Source of the DNA: Cyathus striatus
Lineage: Eukaryota > Basidiomycota > Agaricomycetes > Agaricales > Nidulariaceae
Direction: 5' to 3'
Length of the DNA: 64,000 bases
NCBI GenBank assembly: GCA_025738555.1
Contig: JAOVFP010000001.1
Coordinates: 1,116,001 to 1,180,000 of the forward strand
The notes beneath the pieces were generated by a model. The model had not been told where the DNA came from. It saw only the letters and a list, made by a program, of their open reading frames with translations, and searched no databases. Shown piece by piece: positions 10,381-21,997 of the stretch. Each line of letters begins with the position of its first letter. Positions within the stretch are counted from its first letter, which is position 1. A program made the position numbers and the translations under genes.

Positions 10381-13300
10381 ATGGACAATTTTGCAGGGCG
10401 TGCTGAAACACTATTTCAAGCAATCAAGGTATGTAGTTAACAGATGTATATCGTAATTCTTTTTATTTATTAGTAATGCCTGTATTTAGGGAACGCTTGC
10501 AAAGTTATTTGGATCAGGGTTAAGGAGAAGTAATACCGTGGTGACCAGAGAGGACAACCACGCAGATAGCGAAGAAGCATCAAAGGGGGCTCAACACGAA
10601 GGGGGTGAAACCATGAAGTTACCCGAACTAGAGGACTTCACCTTTACTTCAAAGGTAGACAACACGTCCACGGTTCCAGCCGAGAAAGATAATCCTACGA
10701 GCATTGCATCGGAGACATTTAAGTTGACCGATGTCAGTGGTAGTACTACAGAAAACTCGACTGAAACGGATACGGGGGAAGCGACAAAACAATAAAACAG
10801 CCTGAGGTCTTTATTCACTTCTATTTTTGTTTAAATTGCCATCATTAACTCAACTGAAAACCAGCAGACTGGGGCTGGATCTCTTCGACGCTCTAAGCGG
10901 GTCAAAGCAGTGATCATAAAAGGTAAACGTGGCGAGGAAGAAGAAAGGTCGAAGAAACCCACAAAGAGGACAAAAACGAAAGGGAAAGGGGGGGGGAAAG
11001 GGAAAGGGAAAGAAAAGCAGAAACCTGTAGATAGCCAGGCATCTCCCGTAGGGAATTTCATTAACCGTTTATTCAGATCCTACTAAAACATATTTAGGGA
11101 ACCACTGAAGAAGTTCTAAAGTCGATCTTCAATTCAAACCCCCTTCCCAAACCTGCGAGTTCGCAATACAAAGAGGCATGTGAAAGCGAAACAGAAACGG
11201 AAGCTGACAGCGAGTATCCCAGAACGGATTCATCTCGCGATCCTAGTCAGCGTGAGGATAGCGGGGCGGAAGAAGTTATCTTGGAGTCAGCGCAGCGTGA
11301 CAAGGTACCAATGTTCACTGATTTTTGCCGATGACCATCATTCTAATCGTATTTGATAGCTGGACGGTAACAAGAGCATAAATCCGATGGATTTGGACCC
11401 TTTGGAATATATTAATGAGGAAGTTGGTGATGGTACGAAAGAAATACAATCGGCGCAGACAGACAAGGTGCATTCACTGATATTGTTCCAAGTGCTTCAT
11501 TCTAACATAATTGATAGCTGGATGGTACCAACACCATAGTTCCGATGGATTTGGATGCTTTGGTATGTATTTACTTTCATAAAGGCATTCGACACTTTAA
11601 TCATAATTAATAGCCTAGCGGTAGCGCCAACAGAAACTAGGCCCTCGGTCGTCGGGTGCCAAGGTGCCGCCGATCGTTGATTGGAATGGATTTCGGATAC
11701 GTCCACAAGTGACTAACGAATCAGCATTCCAGCCCCCGAATCCTGCCCCCAAATTCTACTGGCCGAATATATTTAATAGGCCTAGTAAAGCTCCCACTTC
11801 CGCAGACGACGCCATACCCAGCCAACAGCCAAATCCAGCTCTCATAAATGACACCACAGTCAACCAACCACCGAATCCCGCTCCCTCTAAGTCGACCGCA
11901 GCCGCTAAACAGTCAAATCCTGCTCCTGTTCAGATCGCTACAGCCGTCGAAAAGCCAAGTATCCAGAATGATCCTGGAACGACACCCCTGTTAAACATTG
12001 GTAATTTTATCACCGCTATAAGTCATCAGTTCAACACGTTTCATGAAGATCAGAAACGATATAACGATAACAGCGCTTCGGAGTTGAAGAAACAGAAAGA
12101 AAAAGAATACGAATCGTTCAAGGCATTACTCCTTCAAGAGCAAAAGAAGACGGCTCATATCGTATCAGACACGATAGAACGTGAGCGACGTCGGCAAGAA
12201 GATGAGTTCAGAGCCTTGCTGAAAAATAGAGAAGCGGAAAGGCAGCATGATAGAGTGTTATTGGGTGAGGCTTTGAAACATCAAGCGGAGCAGTACGAAT
12301 TGTCAGTGAGGTCGACGGTCGAAGGACTTTTGTCAACAGGTCTGTCTTATCGAAGATCTACCAATTGTGGGCGGTTATTGATTGCTTCCTACAGGTGGAA
12401 GTGTCCCCGGAGAGTCTCTGTCATTGAGTAGGGTGCCTCGTAATGATCGCATTCCCAACTTAGCATCTTCAGGAACGGGCTCGCGCAGGAAGATCATTCG
12501 CACTAAGGAACAAGTGCCTTTGAAAAACGATCCCAGAAGAAGCTTCTTTCTGGTGCGTCAGTACTCTTATTTTAAATGTTCGCTGTCGTTAAAGCAATTG
12601 TAGGAAGCAATTCGTACGCATATCAAGCATCTACTTGGAATGAAGAAAGACCAGAGATACGATGCAGAGCTATTTGACAGATTCGCCCCATTAACAGATG
12701 AAGAGCTTGAGAAATATAACGATCGCGATATAGGGTTCCCACCAATAACGGCCAATGACTTCCGCATCGACTTCTCGAAGACAATAACCATCCCATTCAA
12801 CATTGAAGCTGCTGATGTTGTAGTGGAAGACTTCCTTGGGGCTGCCAAACGCGGCGTGTATACATATTACGGAGAGCAATTTCCTGACGACTTCCTGGAA
12901 TGGGATGTCTTTGCAGTATATCTATGGTATATATAAAGAATTTAGTTTGGATGATCCAGCGCTGGCTGCACTTGAAAGACTGAAAAAGAACTCACGTGCA
13001 AGTCGCAAAAACACCGTATGCACTCTTTATGTTTAATGTTAAGCGATCATAAACTCATAAGTAACTTAGTTATACAACAATCGTCTGCGTGCCGTAGAGA
13101 TAGAAGATGGTGTTCGAAGGCATTTTGATTTGATAAAAGCTATAGGTACCACTGGAGTTAGCTCTGATGAAACAGATACGGACGCAAAGCCGAAGCAATT
13201 CAAAACAATTGGCCCAATATGGCGTGCAAAAGCGCTGGAGGTATTGTATCATCGTCTAGATACCTATGAAAATAGTACAGCAATAATCGGAAGAACTCGG

Positions 13301-13434
13301 CGAAGGCCAGGAAATGAAAAGCGCCATAGGGTTCATACAACTAGAAAGAATCCTGATACAATCACACCACAAGGGCTTCCAATTAACTGTTACGATGAAT
13401 CATGGTATCAGAGTCTTCGTCCATCTGAGAGATG
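10381..13434 (+). CDS. uncharacterised multi-exon protein: basic region, NPAP repeats, coiled coil, conserved C-terminal block
   Basis: ATG at 10381 opens MDNFAGRAETLFQAIK; intron 10429-10489; then an acidic Ser/Thr-rich exon. Later exons: a Lys-rich, Gly-rich stretch over a GGGAAA purine run (about 10978-11013); QRDK, QTDK-ended exons; then four Pro-rich words (PPNPAPK, QPNPALI, PPNPAPS, QSNPAPV) and a long coiled coil around 12040-12320. The C-terminal exons (ELFDRFAPLTDEELEKY; DEP-like DPALAALERLKKNSRASRK; GVSSDETD; NEKRHRVHTTRKNPDTI; PQGLPINCYDESWY) match a multicopy agaricomycete family as I recall it. Two breaks stand out: a TAA just before a good donor (10792-10794) and an apparent +1 shift near 12930 inside a TATATA run. 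Either may be an unseen intron. Predicted soluble, possibly nuclear from the basic stretch. Function unknown. Confidence 0.5.
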
Positions 13435-13920
13435 ATTGTTGGATGCCAAATTAAGCATTGCTTATCAGTTCGACGGCGATACTTAAGACTGAAACGGTTG
13501 TATTTAATCTTACGTATATGTAACAATCACTTTGATGTATCGGGGTTAACGGTGCCAGATGTAATGAATGATCGATCCAGCTATCAGCTTGAAAGCCGTC
13601 ATATTCAGTATTCTAATAATAGCAGGAGTCTATTAATACATTAAGATGATAGTAGTCCACTTGTCAAGAACAACTTCGTCCACTTTCTCTGTCCTTGATT
13701 CTCTCTCTCTCATGCTGCCCTTCCTCCGTCCTTCCTTCCCTCCCTCGTACTCACATTTTCTCTTGCTATATTTGTTTTCTCTGTGCTCTCATGTCCTCTA
13801 TTTCATGGTTTGTATGTATGTTTTGTAGGTACAAGCTATGAAAGAGAGACAAATTCAGCCCGTAGTCCTTGGACTGTGAGAATCCTCTGTTTCCCTGTCA
13901 AAGTTTCACAGTAGGTTCGG
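13435..13920. other. intergenic; pyrimidine-rich stretch
   Basis: 13690-13770 is a CT-rich tract (CTCTCTCT, CCTTCC repeats). No gene supported. Confidence 0.35.
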
Positions 13921-15583
13921 CTCTAGTCTGCTTACAGTCCGAACTACAGTCTAAGTACAAACAAGCTTACAGTTTGCCTACGTGCAAGCCTCTGGCAGTG
14001 TATTATCTAAAAGTACTCGGGGCCTGTTCGGGTGCACAGTCTATTTTTTTTTAGCTGGGGTAGGCTTACATAGGAAACAATGTCACAGTTACATAATGTG
14101 TTACATACGCATCGGTGCATCGGCGCATCATCTCTGGAAACCAATCGATGACTTAGCCGCTCAATGTATAGTGATGTGTGACGTATCTTGTTTCAGTGGG
14201 TGACAAAACAACAGTATTAGTTAGAAAGTCCCTCTAAAGTCAATATTTTTTTAAATTTTACAATACGGAGGCATTAGAATAGTTATATCACACAACAGTC
14301 AAATTTGAGTTTAACAAAATGACACCTTCGTCACCATTAGATCAATAGTGACCCCATGATGACTAAATCGCTACGTATTAGTGACTGAGCGTTTTTACTG
14401 AAGGTGACAGGGCATACATGACTCAGTTACAGATGGCTCCATAGGACCAACGACAAGGTTTCTATATTCAATTAGCAAATGGTATCGCTGTAATACGCCT
14501 AGTGTACTTCTACCTACTGTAAAAACATTATTTCTATATTCTACGCGCTACTTACAAACGGTACAATATATCTGGGTTGTAATTAGTAGCTAAGGTAGAG
14601 GTCCCGGACCGTTAGCTAGCGTGGGAACGATTCGCGCTAATAAGGGACATAACTAGCCTAAGTAGGAAAGCGTCTAAGAATAGAAACACCGAGGTCAGAG
14701 CTTATTCTCGACATCGGTGAGAAGTAATTACCAGTAAGGCCGGAGATCGAGCTAAGCGCGCGTCTATTCTAATAATAGGATATCGAAGCTATGTTATTGC
14801 GTCATAGGAAAAGGCATGAGCACTAGACCCACGGCAGTTGCCGCTATCTAACCACGCTGTACCAGCGCTGTGCATCAGCACACCATAGGCGCCTGGATAG
14901 GCCTGAGACCCGGCATTCCCGGCCGGCTTATTCAGCGTTTCCCATTTCCACGCGTCAAAGCGCGCGGCATCACGCCTTCATATGGAGCGTCTCACCTGCG
15001 GATATGGCTTATTGTACTTCGCTATCTTTCCATATGGACGCATTCTTGGCGCTAGTATGTTTGGTATATTCATGATTTACTCTGGTCCATCCCAGATGCC
15101 TGTCTCCAGTCTAAAAGTCTACTTTACAGCTTAGCTGATGTGTAATTACTGCTTTGGTATTAACTATATAGTTTCTCTTAGACGTGTTCTGTAAGATATT
15201 TAATAGGTAGATTTGTGTAGTAGAAGGGCAGTCTCCTGTGCCCCGAGAAATACCATCTAGCATCGTGCTTTAGTATTTGTGTGAGCTTTGAGATTCTAAG
15301 TGCAACGCGAAGTGTGAAGTCATAAGGCCGTGTTAAGTCCGAGATTAAGGAATGCACATCAAAACGCGCATCAAAGCGTTCGCTAAGTGTGCACTCCCTC
15401 TCGAACGTCGGTTTTCGACACCCTTTCTATTACTTTACTTCGCCCGGAAGCACCTTGCATCCGAGTCTTACCCACCGAGCACTTTCTTAGTGAGCGTACG
15501 TGGTGTGAGTTTTATTATTAATATTTACATTTACACTACGTTGCGCTAAACTAGGTACTTTAGCTGGATCAAACTAGAATTAG
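13921..15583 (+). repeat. dispersed repeat R1, copy A (interrupted)
   Basis: 13921-14490 plus 15563-15583 match 19757-20343 almost base for base, starting at CTCTAGTCTGC and ending at GATCAAACTAGAATTAG. Only a handful of substitutions are visible over ~590 bp. The copy is split by an insertion (see the next entry). It carries an open frame of about 70 residues in both copies, but I see no sign that it is selected. No TIR or LTR structure is evident at the repeat's own ends. Confidence 0.75.
14491..15562. mobile_element. 1,072-bp insertion with imperfect TIRs and 4-bp target duplication GCTG
   Basis: Repeat copy B shows the uninterrupted site ...ATCGCTGGATC... In copy A the same site has GCTG at both edges (14487-14490 and 15563-15566) with 1,072 bp between. 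The left end is TAATACGCCTAGTGTA. The reverse complement of the right end is TAAAGTACCTAGTTTA. They share TAA....CCTAGT.TA without gaps, and a weaker match continues to an ACxTAxTGTAAA motif. This fits a non-autonomous DNA transposon; no transposase is visible. Superfamily not assigned. Confidence 0.6.
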
Positions 15584-15635
15584 GTGTAGGTTCATTTCGT
15601 TTTGTGGGATTAACCATATATAATTATATATATAG

Positions 15636-16293
15636 ATGCTGGTGCTTATCAAGCAATACTCAACTATGGAGGATAATTCCTCCATTTCGAAACATGTAAG
15701 CTATATTATCATTATTGTTTATCATACTATCATTACTCATCCCACCGATCTATAGTGGAATCTCTTCTCTTTCTTCTGACAAAGATCGCCTCCTTCTATC
15801 TAACCATGAGGGTTACATGGTAACATACCTCTTGCGAGAATTGCGTCAAGGCCCTACGATAGGGGCTCCTAGGAGAATTCAAAATGAGCTAGTAAGCTCC
15901 TTATTTTTGAACTATGGAAAGCACATCTGCGGTTCGAGACAGGGACGTCTGCAAATCTGGGATACCAATCTGCAAGCTGTATCTCAGACACTGGGGTTTG
16001 ACGGTTAGTATTTGGTTACTGGTCCTTATTTCCGACTTACAACATGTCTATATAGAATCATCAGCCAACACGTTAGAGGTATTTCATACCTCGAGTATTT
16101 TGATTTGATTTTGATGTATACGACAGACCCTTTGCATTAATGGAACTGAATTTATTGCTGCAGCATCAAATGGGCGTAACCCAAAGATTTCAATCTGGAG
16201 CGCTATTCTAAGTAAGTTATTTATAACCTAGTCGGATACATACTGATATAAATTTTAGGGCCCAAAAGTATTCTTGAGAGAGTGCATGACGTT
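15636..16293 (+). pseudogene. WD40-repeat protein, 3' half only (paralogue 4, opposite strand)
   Basis: The first recognisable exon (15636-15697) reads CWCLSSNTQLWRIIPPFRN, aligning with CWNLTENVKLWRISPAF of paralogue 3. The next exon has GISSLSSDKDRLLLSNHEGY and NYGKHICGSRQGRLQIWDTN. Small exons follow: ESSANTLE, TLCINGTEFIAAASNGR with KISIWSAIL, then RPKSILERVHDV ending at 16293. All join in phase. The N-terminal blades are absent: the sequence immediately upstream is repeat R1. A hydrophobic stretch near 16370-16430 may be the remnant of the transmembrane exon, but it does not join cleanly. Probably a truncated copy. Confidence 0.6.
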
Positions 16294-17304
16294 GTAAGTA
16301 CTCAAGTATTTGGTAATTTGTACGCGAAATTCTAAAACCTAAACCAAGGGCCTAACTCGATGAGCTATCAAAGCATTGATGATCTTAGTGTTGTATTATT
16401 CTGCTTTGTTCTACATCTTAGCATATGTATGTGTTGGCTTTTTGTGTCCGATACTATATCGCTGAATTCTGCCTTAGATTTACAAGTGGAGGAAAGCGGT
16501 ACTGCAAGCTAAGGCTGCTACAAGGTACATAGAAATGTAGAAAATTTCGTTCTGTATTGAAATTCTGTTTCCAATTGTCGAGATAATTAAAACCGGTGTT
16601 TTTACCGGTTTCCATTTGATTATCGACTAACAACTTCTGAAATTCCACTTTACTGATCACTCTATATCGTTCGAAATATTTCTGGCTCAGCATAATGGCC
16701 ATTCTTCCTGTTCCAATTTGATAGGGACTCATTAACTAGTTTATGGTGCCAGTTTTTAGTAATTATCTCTCTATTCTTCTTGATTTTCCCTCTCTTTCAC
16801 GTTTTTCTATCATACTTCGATGTGGCGGGTAACTTAGAGTGAGGTATCGCTAGGAAAGTACCCGGGTCCCGTAGTAGTAGATGTCAATGTCGAGTAATAA
16901 AATGTTATCAACTAATTTTATTCTGCATAAGTATCACAATAGTATGAGAATATAGAAAACATGTATTCATTGGGATAGCTGTCGGGGAAGCAACGTGAGA
17001 ACAGATACGTCAAAGTCGAACCGTTGTTTTCTGTTTCTAAGTCGTACGTGCTCAGATGGTATGTATAATGCTTACTAATAAAATAAAGCTCTTGCCAAAG
17101 ATGTACAAATAGTGTTGTATCCTCTGGTTGTCCCTCCGCGACAGCGAAAGGGAAAGGGAAAAAACACTATAATACGAATAATAAGTACTTAAGCAAGGTT
17201 GATAGGTTTCATAACCGAAAGCATCAGTACTTGTCAAAGTGGAAGCGTTAATTTATGTAGATACATTAAAAAGAGGGCACCGGTAAATAAAATCCGAATC
17301 ACAA
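16294..17304. other. intergenic; one unassigned open frame
   Basis: A 92-codon ATG frame on the minus strand (16454-16732, starts MSPYQIGTGRMAIMLSQKYF) is protein-like but unrecognised and without splice partners. Otherwise nothing seen. Confidence 0.3.
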
Positions 17305-17981
17305 CAGTATTGGGGCATTCCTTGACACACCCACTTTTAAAGTTGGATTTAATCATCCACAAAGTGGAAAACACCTATAAAAAGTTGATATAAATACTCT
17401 AGAACATATTGGGATGCAAAATACAAAGTTTAAATGTAGGTATAGATGTAGAATGTAGCGTAGAAGTTGGATTAATGAGAGAATCACTTTTGGGTCACAA
17501 ACAGAACTTGACACGGTAGTGTCACATGTGTCACATTAGCTCACACCAGCTATTTTAAGTGGGATCAAGAGCGTGTGATTCGCATTTGTCATGCGCGGGA
17601 CACACTTTTGCACGATTTATCTTTGTATCTTTTTTTGTCACCGCATTTATATGTCTATTGAGTTGTAATTTGGAAGAAAGTTGCTTTATATATTCTATTT
17701 ACTAACACAAAATTTTCAAAATGTAAGAATGGCATAGAAGCTCTTAAAGTGGCAAATAAAAGAGGAAAAAGCTTACAATTTCTCCTGACTTTGCAGTAAT
17801 CCTGCCTTAGCTTCCTCACCTTCTCTTATATACACTCTAAAATTTGTTTTCTATAAAATAGTATGTATATTAGTACTTATGCGAATTTTCAAAGCAATAC
17901 AACAATAATACAAGGCTGGAGAATAAAATCTGTGAAAGTGTGTCAAGGAGTGTCCGTGTGTCAAGGAACACCCCAACACTG
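17305..17981. mobile_element. 677-bp TIR element (MITE-like)
   Basis: The left end is CAGTATTGGGGCATTCCTTG; the right end, reverse-complemented, is CAGTGTTGGGGTGTTCCTTG, and both continue with ACACAC. That is about 26 bp with three or four mismatches. The right end carries a second CCTTGACACAC just inside. No transposase is present and no clear target duplication remains, so the superfamily is unassigned; the CAGTG start would suit hAT or Tc1-like groups. Interior has short TGTCACA words. Confidence 0.5.
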
Positions 17982-18142
17982 TATATAAATACGAACGGGA
18001 ATTGATACCAACTGCTGAAGCAGTGCTCCCGAAAAGATAAGAGGAGTTCACGAGCACGAATGTAGAGGTTAACTAAATAAACGAAGAACAAAGGAGCAGC
18101 CGAAAAGCCGAAATATTTAACAGGTGCAAACAAAATGTGATG

Positions 18143-18515
18143 TACTGCCAAAAAATATTGGAGCCCGAGCCCTATAACCCTACCAACTAAAGTTAGTGGG
18201 AATAACAAATAAGGCTGGCTATCGCCAGAAACTATACGCAAGTAAGGAAAGAACTTACAAATAAGTAGATTCACTTATACTAATAGTCAACACGAGCGTA
18301 AAACCTGTGAGAAATGTCGTGCATACTTAGTATGTACAAAATTTATTATAATTGCCATGCAGGCCGCAGAGGTTGACCTCACAGACCTGAATGAAGCTGA
18401 ACAAGAGAGAATGTGAACTGCTGAGAATTCAAACAAGAACACGTGTATTATAATTTACTGTCAAGAAAATTCGAGCTCGAGCCCTATAACCCTACTAACT
18501 AAAGTTAGTGGAAAT
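18143..18515 (+). repeat. two ~60-bp direct repeats with a palindromic core, 313 bp apart
   Basis: 18143-18203 and 18456-18515 share TACTG[CT]CAA[AG]AAA, GAGCCCTATAACCCTAC and AACTAAAGTTAGTGG. The core ACTAACTAAAGTTAGT is a hairpin. A third relative lies at 45688-45732, where the core is ACTACCTTAAAAGGTAGT. The pair could be the ends of a short LTR-like or other small element; no coding region lies between. Confidence 0.45.
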
Positions 18516-19695
18516 GTTAAGAGATCTTCAACTCACTGAGAAATGCATGCAAGAATGGATGCACAAAATAACAATCGAACCCGGGATATGAATGGTGACA
18601 CTCAGTAAAAACACTCAGTCAGACGCTGGTCAGACGTAATCATCTACCTGATGACAACCACCCAGAAGCCAGCCAACCCACAGTCGCTTACTTGTCAAAA
18701 GTCTGTAAATAGTCGGATATTAATCCGACAAGGGTAGTGATTTAGTCAATATAGCCTGTTTCACGCCGCTATTTGGAGTAAGCTTTCAGTCCCTTTAGTT
18801 TGACTTTTGTCCATTATTGTGTGATTAAACATAAGTGTACTATGTTCACCTTCGATGAGTCTTTCCTATGTATCACCTACACTTGCAAAGCAATAGAAAA
18901 CTAATATTGAAGTAACAGCATATTAAATATATGCAAATGTAAACTCTGCACAAAAACATCGAAATCCGATCCGTGATGCCAAGTAATTATGTTATATACA
19001 TATGTATGTATGCGTAACTGTATCTAAGAGTCGACTCAAGAGTGCAAGAGTAATTTCGCTAAGTTGCACTACATATTTGGAGGGCCGAGCCTTCGGTTCC
19101 GATCTAAAACTAGCTAAGTACTTAGCTTACATATGTAAACAAGTCATTTGAAACTCCAGATCCGCTAAATATACTTATACTGAGCAGAACTTCAGCAGCT
19201 GATGCCCTTTCCCTCTCTTCGCCTTAGAGGCCTTTCTCCCACTCGTTTCCTCCCCCCCACCCTGTGTGTCCCTTCCTCTACAAGCCCTCAATTTAGGCTG
19301 CAGGACAACCTCATCAAGACCGACTCATCACCGTGTACACCACCTACAATCTCATAGGCGTCGGATCCTCGGCAAAGTTAGACGGGTTGAGATGGTGATG
19401 GGAGATGCTGCTGTCAGTCTGTTCACATTGTATGTTCCAATTTCTTCTGCTTCGTGTTCATGCCTATATGTATAAGACCAGGTTATCCCAAGTGGTGCAA
19501 ACTTCCTCCCTATGACACCCCCACCCATTATTTTGCCCCTTCTAAGTACATGTGCTTACATTGGGATTTTGCTTTATGACTTTGACTAGTACACGACAAA
19601 GCGATGACTTCTGGAGAACCTTAGATTGACTATTCATTGTACTCTATGAGACTTCTTGTATACAAATTTAGACTACTCAAAATTATGCACGGTCA
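18516..19695. other. intergenic, no gene seen
   Basis: Contains a tRNA B-box-like GGGTTCGATTGT on the minus strand near 18580 and a CT-rich patch at 19200-19270, but no supported gene or complete tRNA. Confidence 0.3.
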
Positions 19696-20343
19696 GCCAA
19701 CAGTCAAATTTGAGTTTAACAAAATGACACCTTCGTCACCATTAGATCAATAGTGACTCTAGTCTGCTTACAGTCCGAACTACAGTCTAAGTACAAACAA
19801 GCTTACAGTTTGCCTACGTGCAAGCCTCTGGCAGTGTATTATCTAAAAGTACTCGGGGCCTGTTCGGGTGCACAGTCTATTTTTTTTTAGCTGGGGTAGG
19901 CTTACATAGGAAACAATGTCACAGTTACATAATGTGTTACATATGCATCGGCACATCGGCGCATCATCTCTGGAAACCAATCGATGACTTAGCCGCTCAA
20001 TGTATAGTGATGTGTGACGTATCTTGTTTCAGTGGGTGACAAAACAACAGTATTAGTTAGAAAGTCCCTCTAAAGTCAATATTTTTTTAAATTTTACAAT
20101 ACGGAGGCATTAGAATAGTTATATCACACAACAGTCAAATTTGAGTTTAAAAAAATGACACCTTCGTCACCATTAGATCAATAGTGACCCCATGATGACT
20201 AAATCGCTATGTATTAGTGACTGAGCGTTTTTACTGAAGGTGACAGGGCATACATGACTCAGTTACAGATGGCTCCGTAGGACCAACGACAAGGTTTCTA
20301 TATTCAATTAGCAAATGGTATCGCTGGATCAAACTAGAATTAG
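19696..20343 (+). repeat. dispersed repeat R1, copy B (uninterrupted), with a partial tandem copy in front
   Basis: 19757-20343 is the intact counterpart of copy A. It is preceded at 19696-19756 by a 61-bp piece (AACAGTCAAATTTGAGTTTA ... ATCAATAGTGAC) that also occurs inside the repeat at about 20131-20192 and 14294-14352. The arrangement looks like the junction of two head-to-tail copies, the first mostly lost. Confidence 0.7.
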
Positions 20344-20880
20344 AACCATCACATCCACCTAAGAATTGCGGTCAGCTCATTGACTACAAGAGAGCATTCT
20401 ATACTCACTGTTTACCTGTCCCAGCGCTATGAGAAGTGTTTGTGTGTATTGATTTACTGGACAAGCGGCCTTCCCTCTGGCTCTTCGGAATTTCCCACAG
20501 GACGTTTCCCCTATCTCGACAACCAGTTAGAGTAAAAGCTGTAGATGGACGCTACTGCACTCCGTACACGTATCTGTACACCTTCAGCTTAGGGAGTCGA
20601 ACTGACGTTGTCAACACCATCAAGGACGAAATCAGCTGCACCAGAGACGCCACTCGTACCAGTAAATATGGATAATCATATACCTCATGAATAATGTTCT
20701 TCAGCGTCATAAAATAGTCAGACTAGAGTGCCGAATTAGTCTACTGTAATGCATTTCGGTTATCTGACTGTTGTGGCATGTTGACAGATGCGAAAGCATC
20801 AGGGAGTCTGAAGAACTTCCTAAGCATGCTTACCACTTTTCAATAATGTATTGTGTATGTATGCCTGTTAGTATTGCAGG

Positions 20881-21213
20881 GCATTGCTCGCGCAGAGAGC
20901 CCTTGCTCTCCATCCTTGTCTCCCAGGTGTATGGATGCGGTTCTGAGCTATCGCAGGTGCGCTTGGGCTATGGGCTGAAGTACCGTGCTAGCACTTGGCA
21001 GACACCCACGGGGATGATAGAGGACGTCACCTTCGAGGCTAAGGAGATGTTCCAAAAGGCTTTCTTCAACAAGGACGGGGGGGGGCCAAGATTGACGTGA
21101 ACATTGCTAAGATGGCCGATTCACTCGATGCTGCTTGGGAAGAGGGAGGCGAGGCACGCGACAACTCGCTTAAGTTGTTGAAGTACATTGAATATGTTCA
21201 TTCTCAGGCATAG
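20881..21213 (+). pseudogene. possible C-terminus of a UDP-glycosyltransferase-like protein, frameshifted
   Basis: After a CAG acceptor the frame reads SILVSQVYGCGSELSQVRLG, then PTGMIEDVTFEAKEMFQKAF. After a run of nine G (21077-21085) the other frame continues VNIAKMADSLDAAWEEGGEA and ends LKLLKYIEYVHSQA at 21213. The order (G-x-G-L-K, PTG, EA+E, then AAWEEGG and a terminal helix) resembles the C-terminus of fungal UDP-glycosyltransferase/glycogen phosphorylase fold proteins as I remember them. In-frame passage needs 7 or 10 G. No N-terminal domain is found upstream. A relic is most likely; the family call is tentative. Confidence 0.35.
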
Positions 21214-21997
21214 AGGTTTCAAGGACAGTATATTTATACCCTATATTACATGTAGATCAATAACGAGCACGAAGGGAATTGAAGGTGAAGTAGATCACGT
21301 CTTGGAGTGATATATGAGGCACAGTGGCGACGAAAGGGGTTGGGGTGGATTGTTCATGTAGAGAAGCTCCACAGCGTGTAAGGAGCAGAGGCGTTGAACA
21401 GCATAGCAGAAACATATTCTGTGGATAGAGAGCTCGAAATAGAGTGAAGAAACATGCAGACGAAGTGTTAGCATGTCGAAAAGACAGTAAGAAATGGAAC
21501 ATACATTTTTTCTTGATCCTATCAAATCCCAACCAATACGGCAACACTTGGTATGTACTACGAAATGGCTGTTTATGCTGAAGATTAGTAGACTGAGAAA
21601 CGATTACAGATATATGAAGAGGGGACATACATGTTATCCCGACAACTTGTTCAACGAGCCCTCACCCCCTTCAGTTAACGGTTGTGAACCAATACCCCAT
21701 TTGATGTGTTTCACAGCTACCCTTGAACACTAGGTTCAACTTGGCTGAAATGGTACAGTTATCTCCTGTCGATCAATATTCCTGCCAGTGCCTTTCACCT
21801 TCCCTCCGACTCTCATTGCTTTACCCAAGTTTAGCGTGCTTGTAGACCTTCAAAATTATGGTATATATCCCCAGACCGACAGTAGCGTAAAGTAGCGTGT
21901 ACATCACATCTTACTACTACTTATAATCTACAGAGTATGTGCGACTAGAAAGGGAGTAGAGGCACGCCTACACATGCGTTGAAAAGTGGGTCCCATC
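21214..21997. other. intergenic, no gene seen
   Basis: Open frames on both strands (for example 21257-21628 minus) lack conserved words. Nothing supported. Confidence 0.35.

Noticed and set aside
14870..15055. Possible transposase exon in the 1,072-bp insertion
   Set aside because: 61 codons with no DDE, HUH or recombinase motif; the element is treated as non-autonomous.
18165..18190. Telomere-like CCCTATAACCCTA
   Set aside because: A single degenerate pair of CCCTA words, not an array; the shared flanks show that it belongs to the palindromic element.
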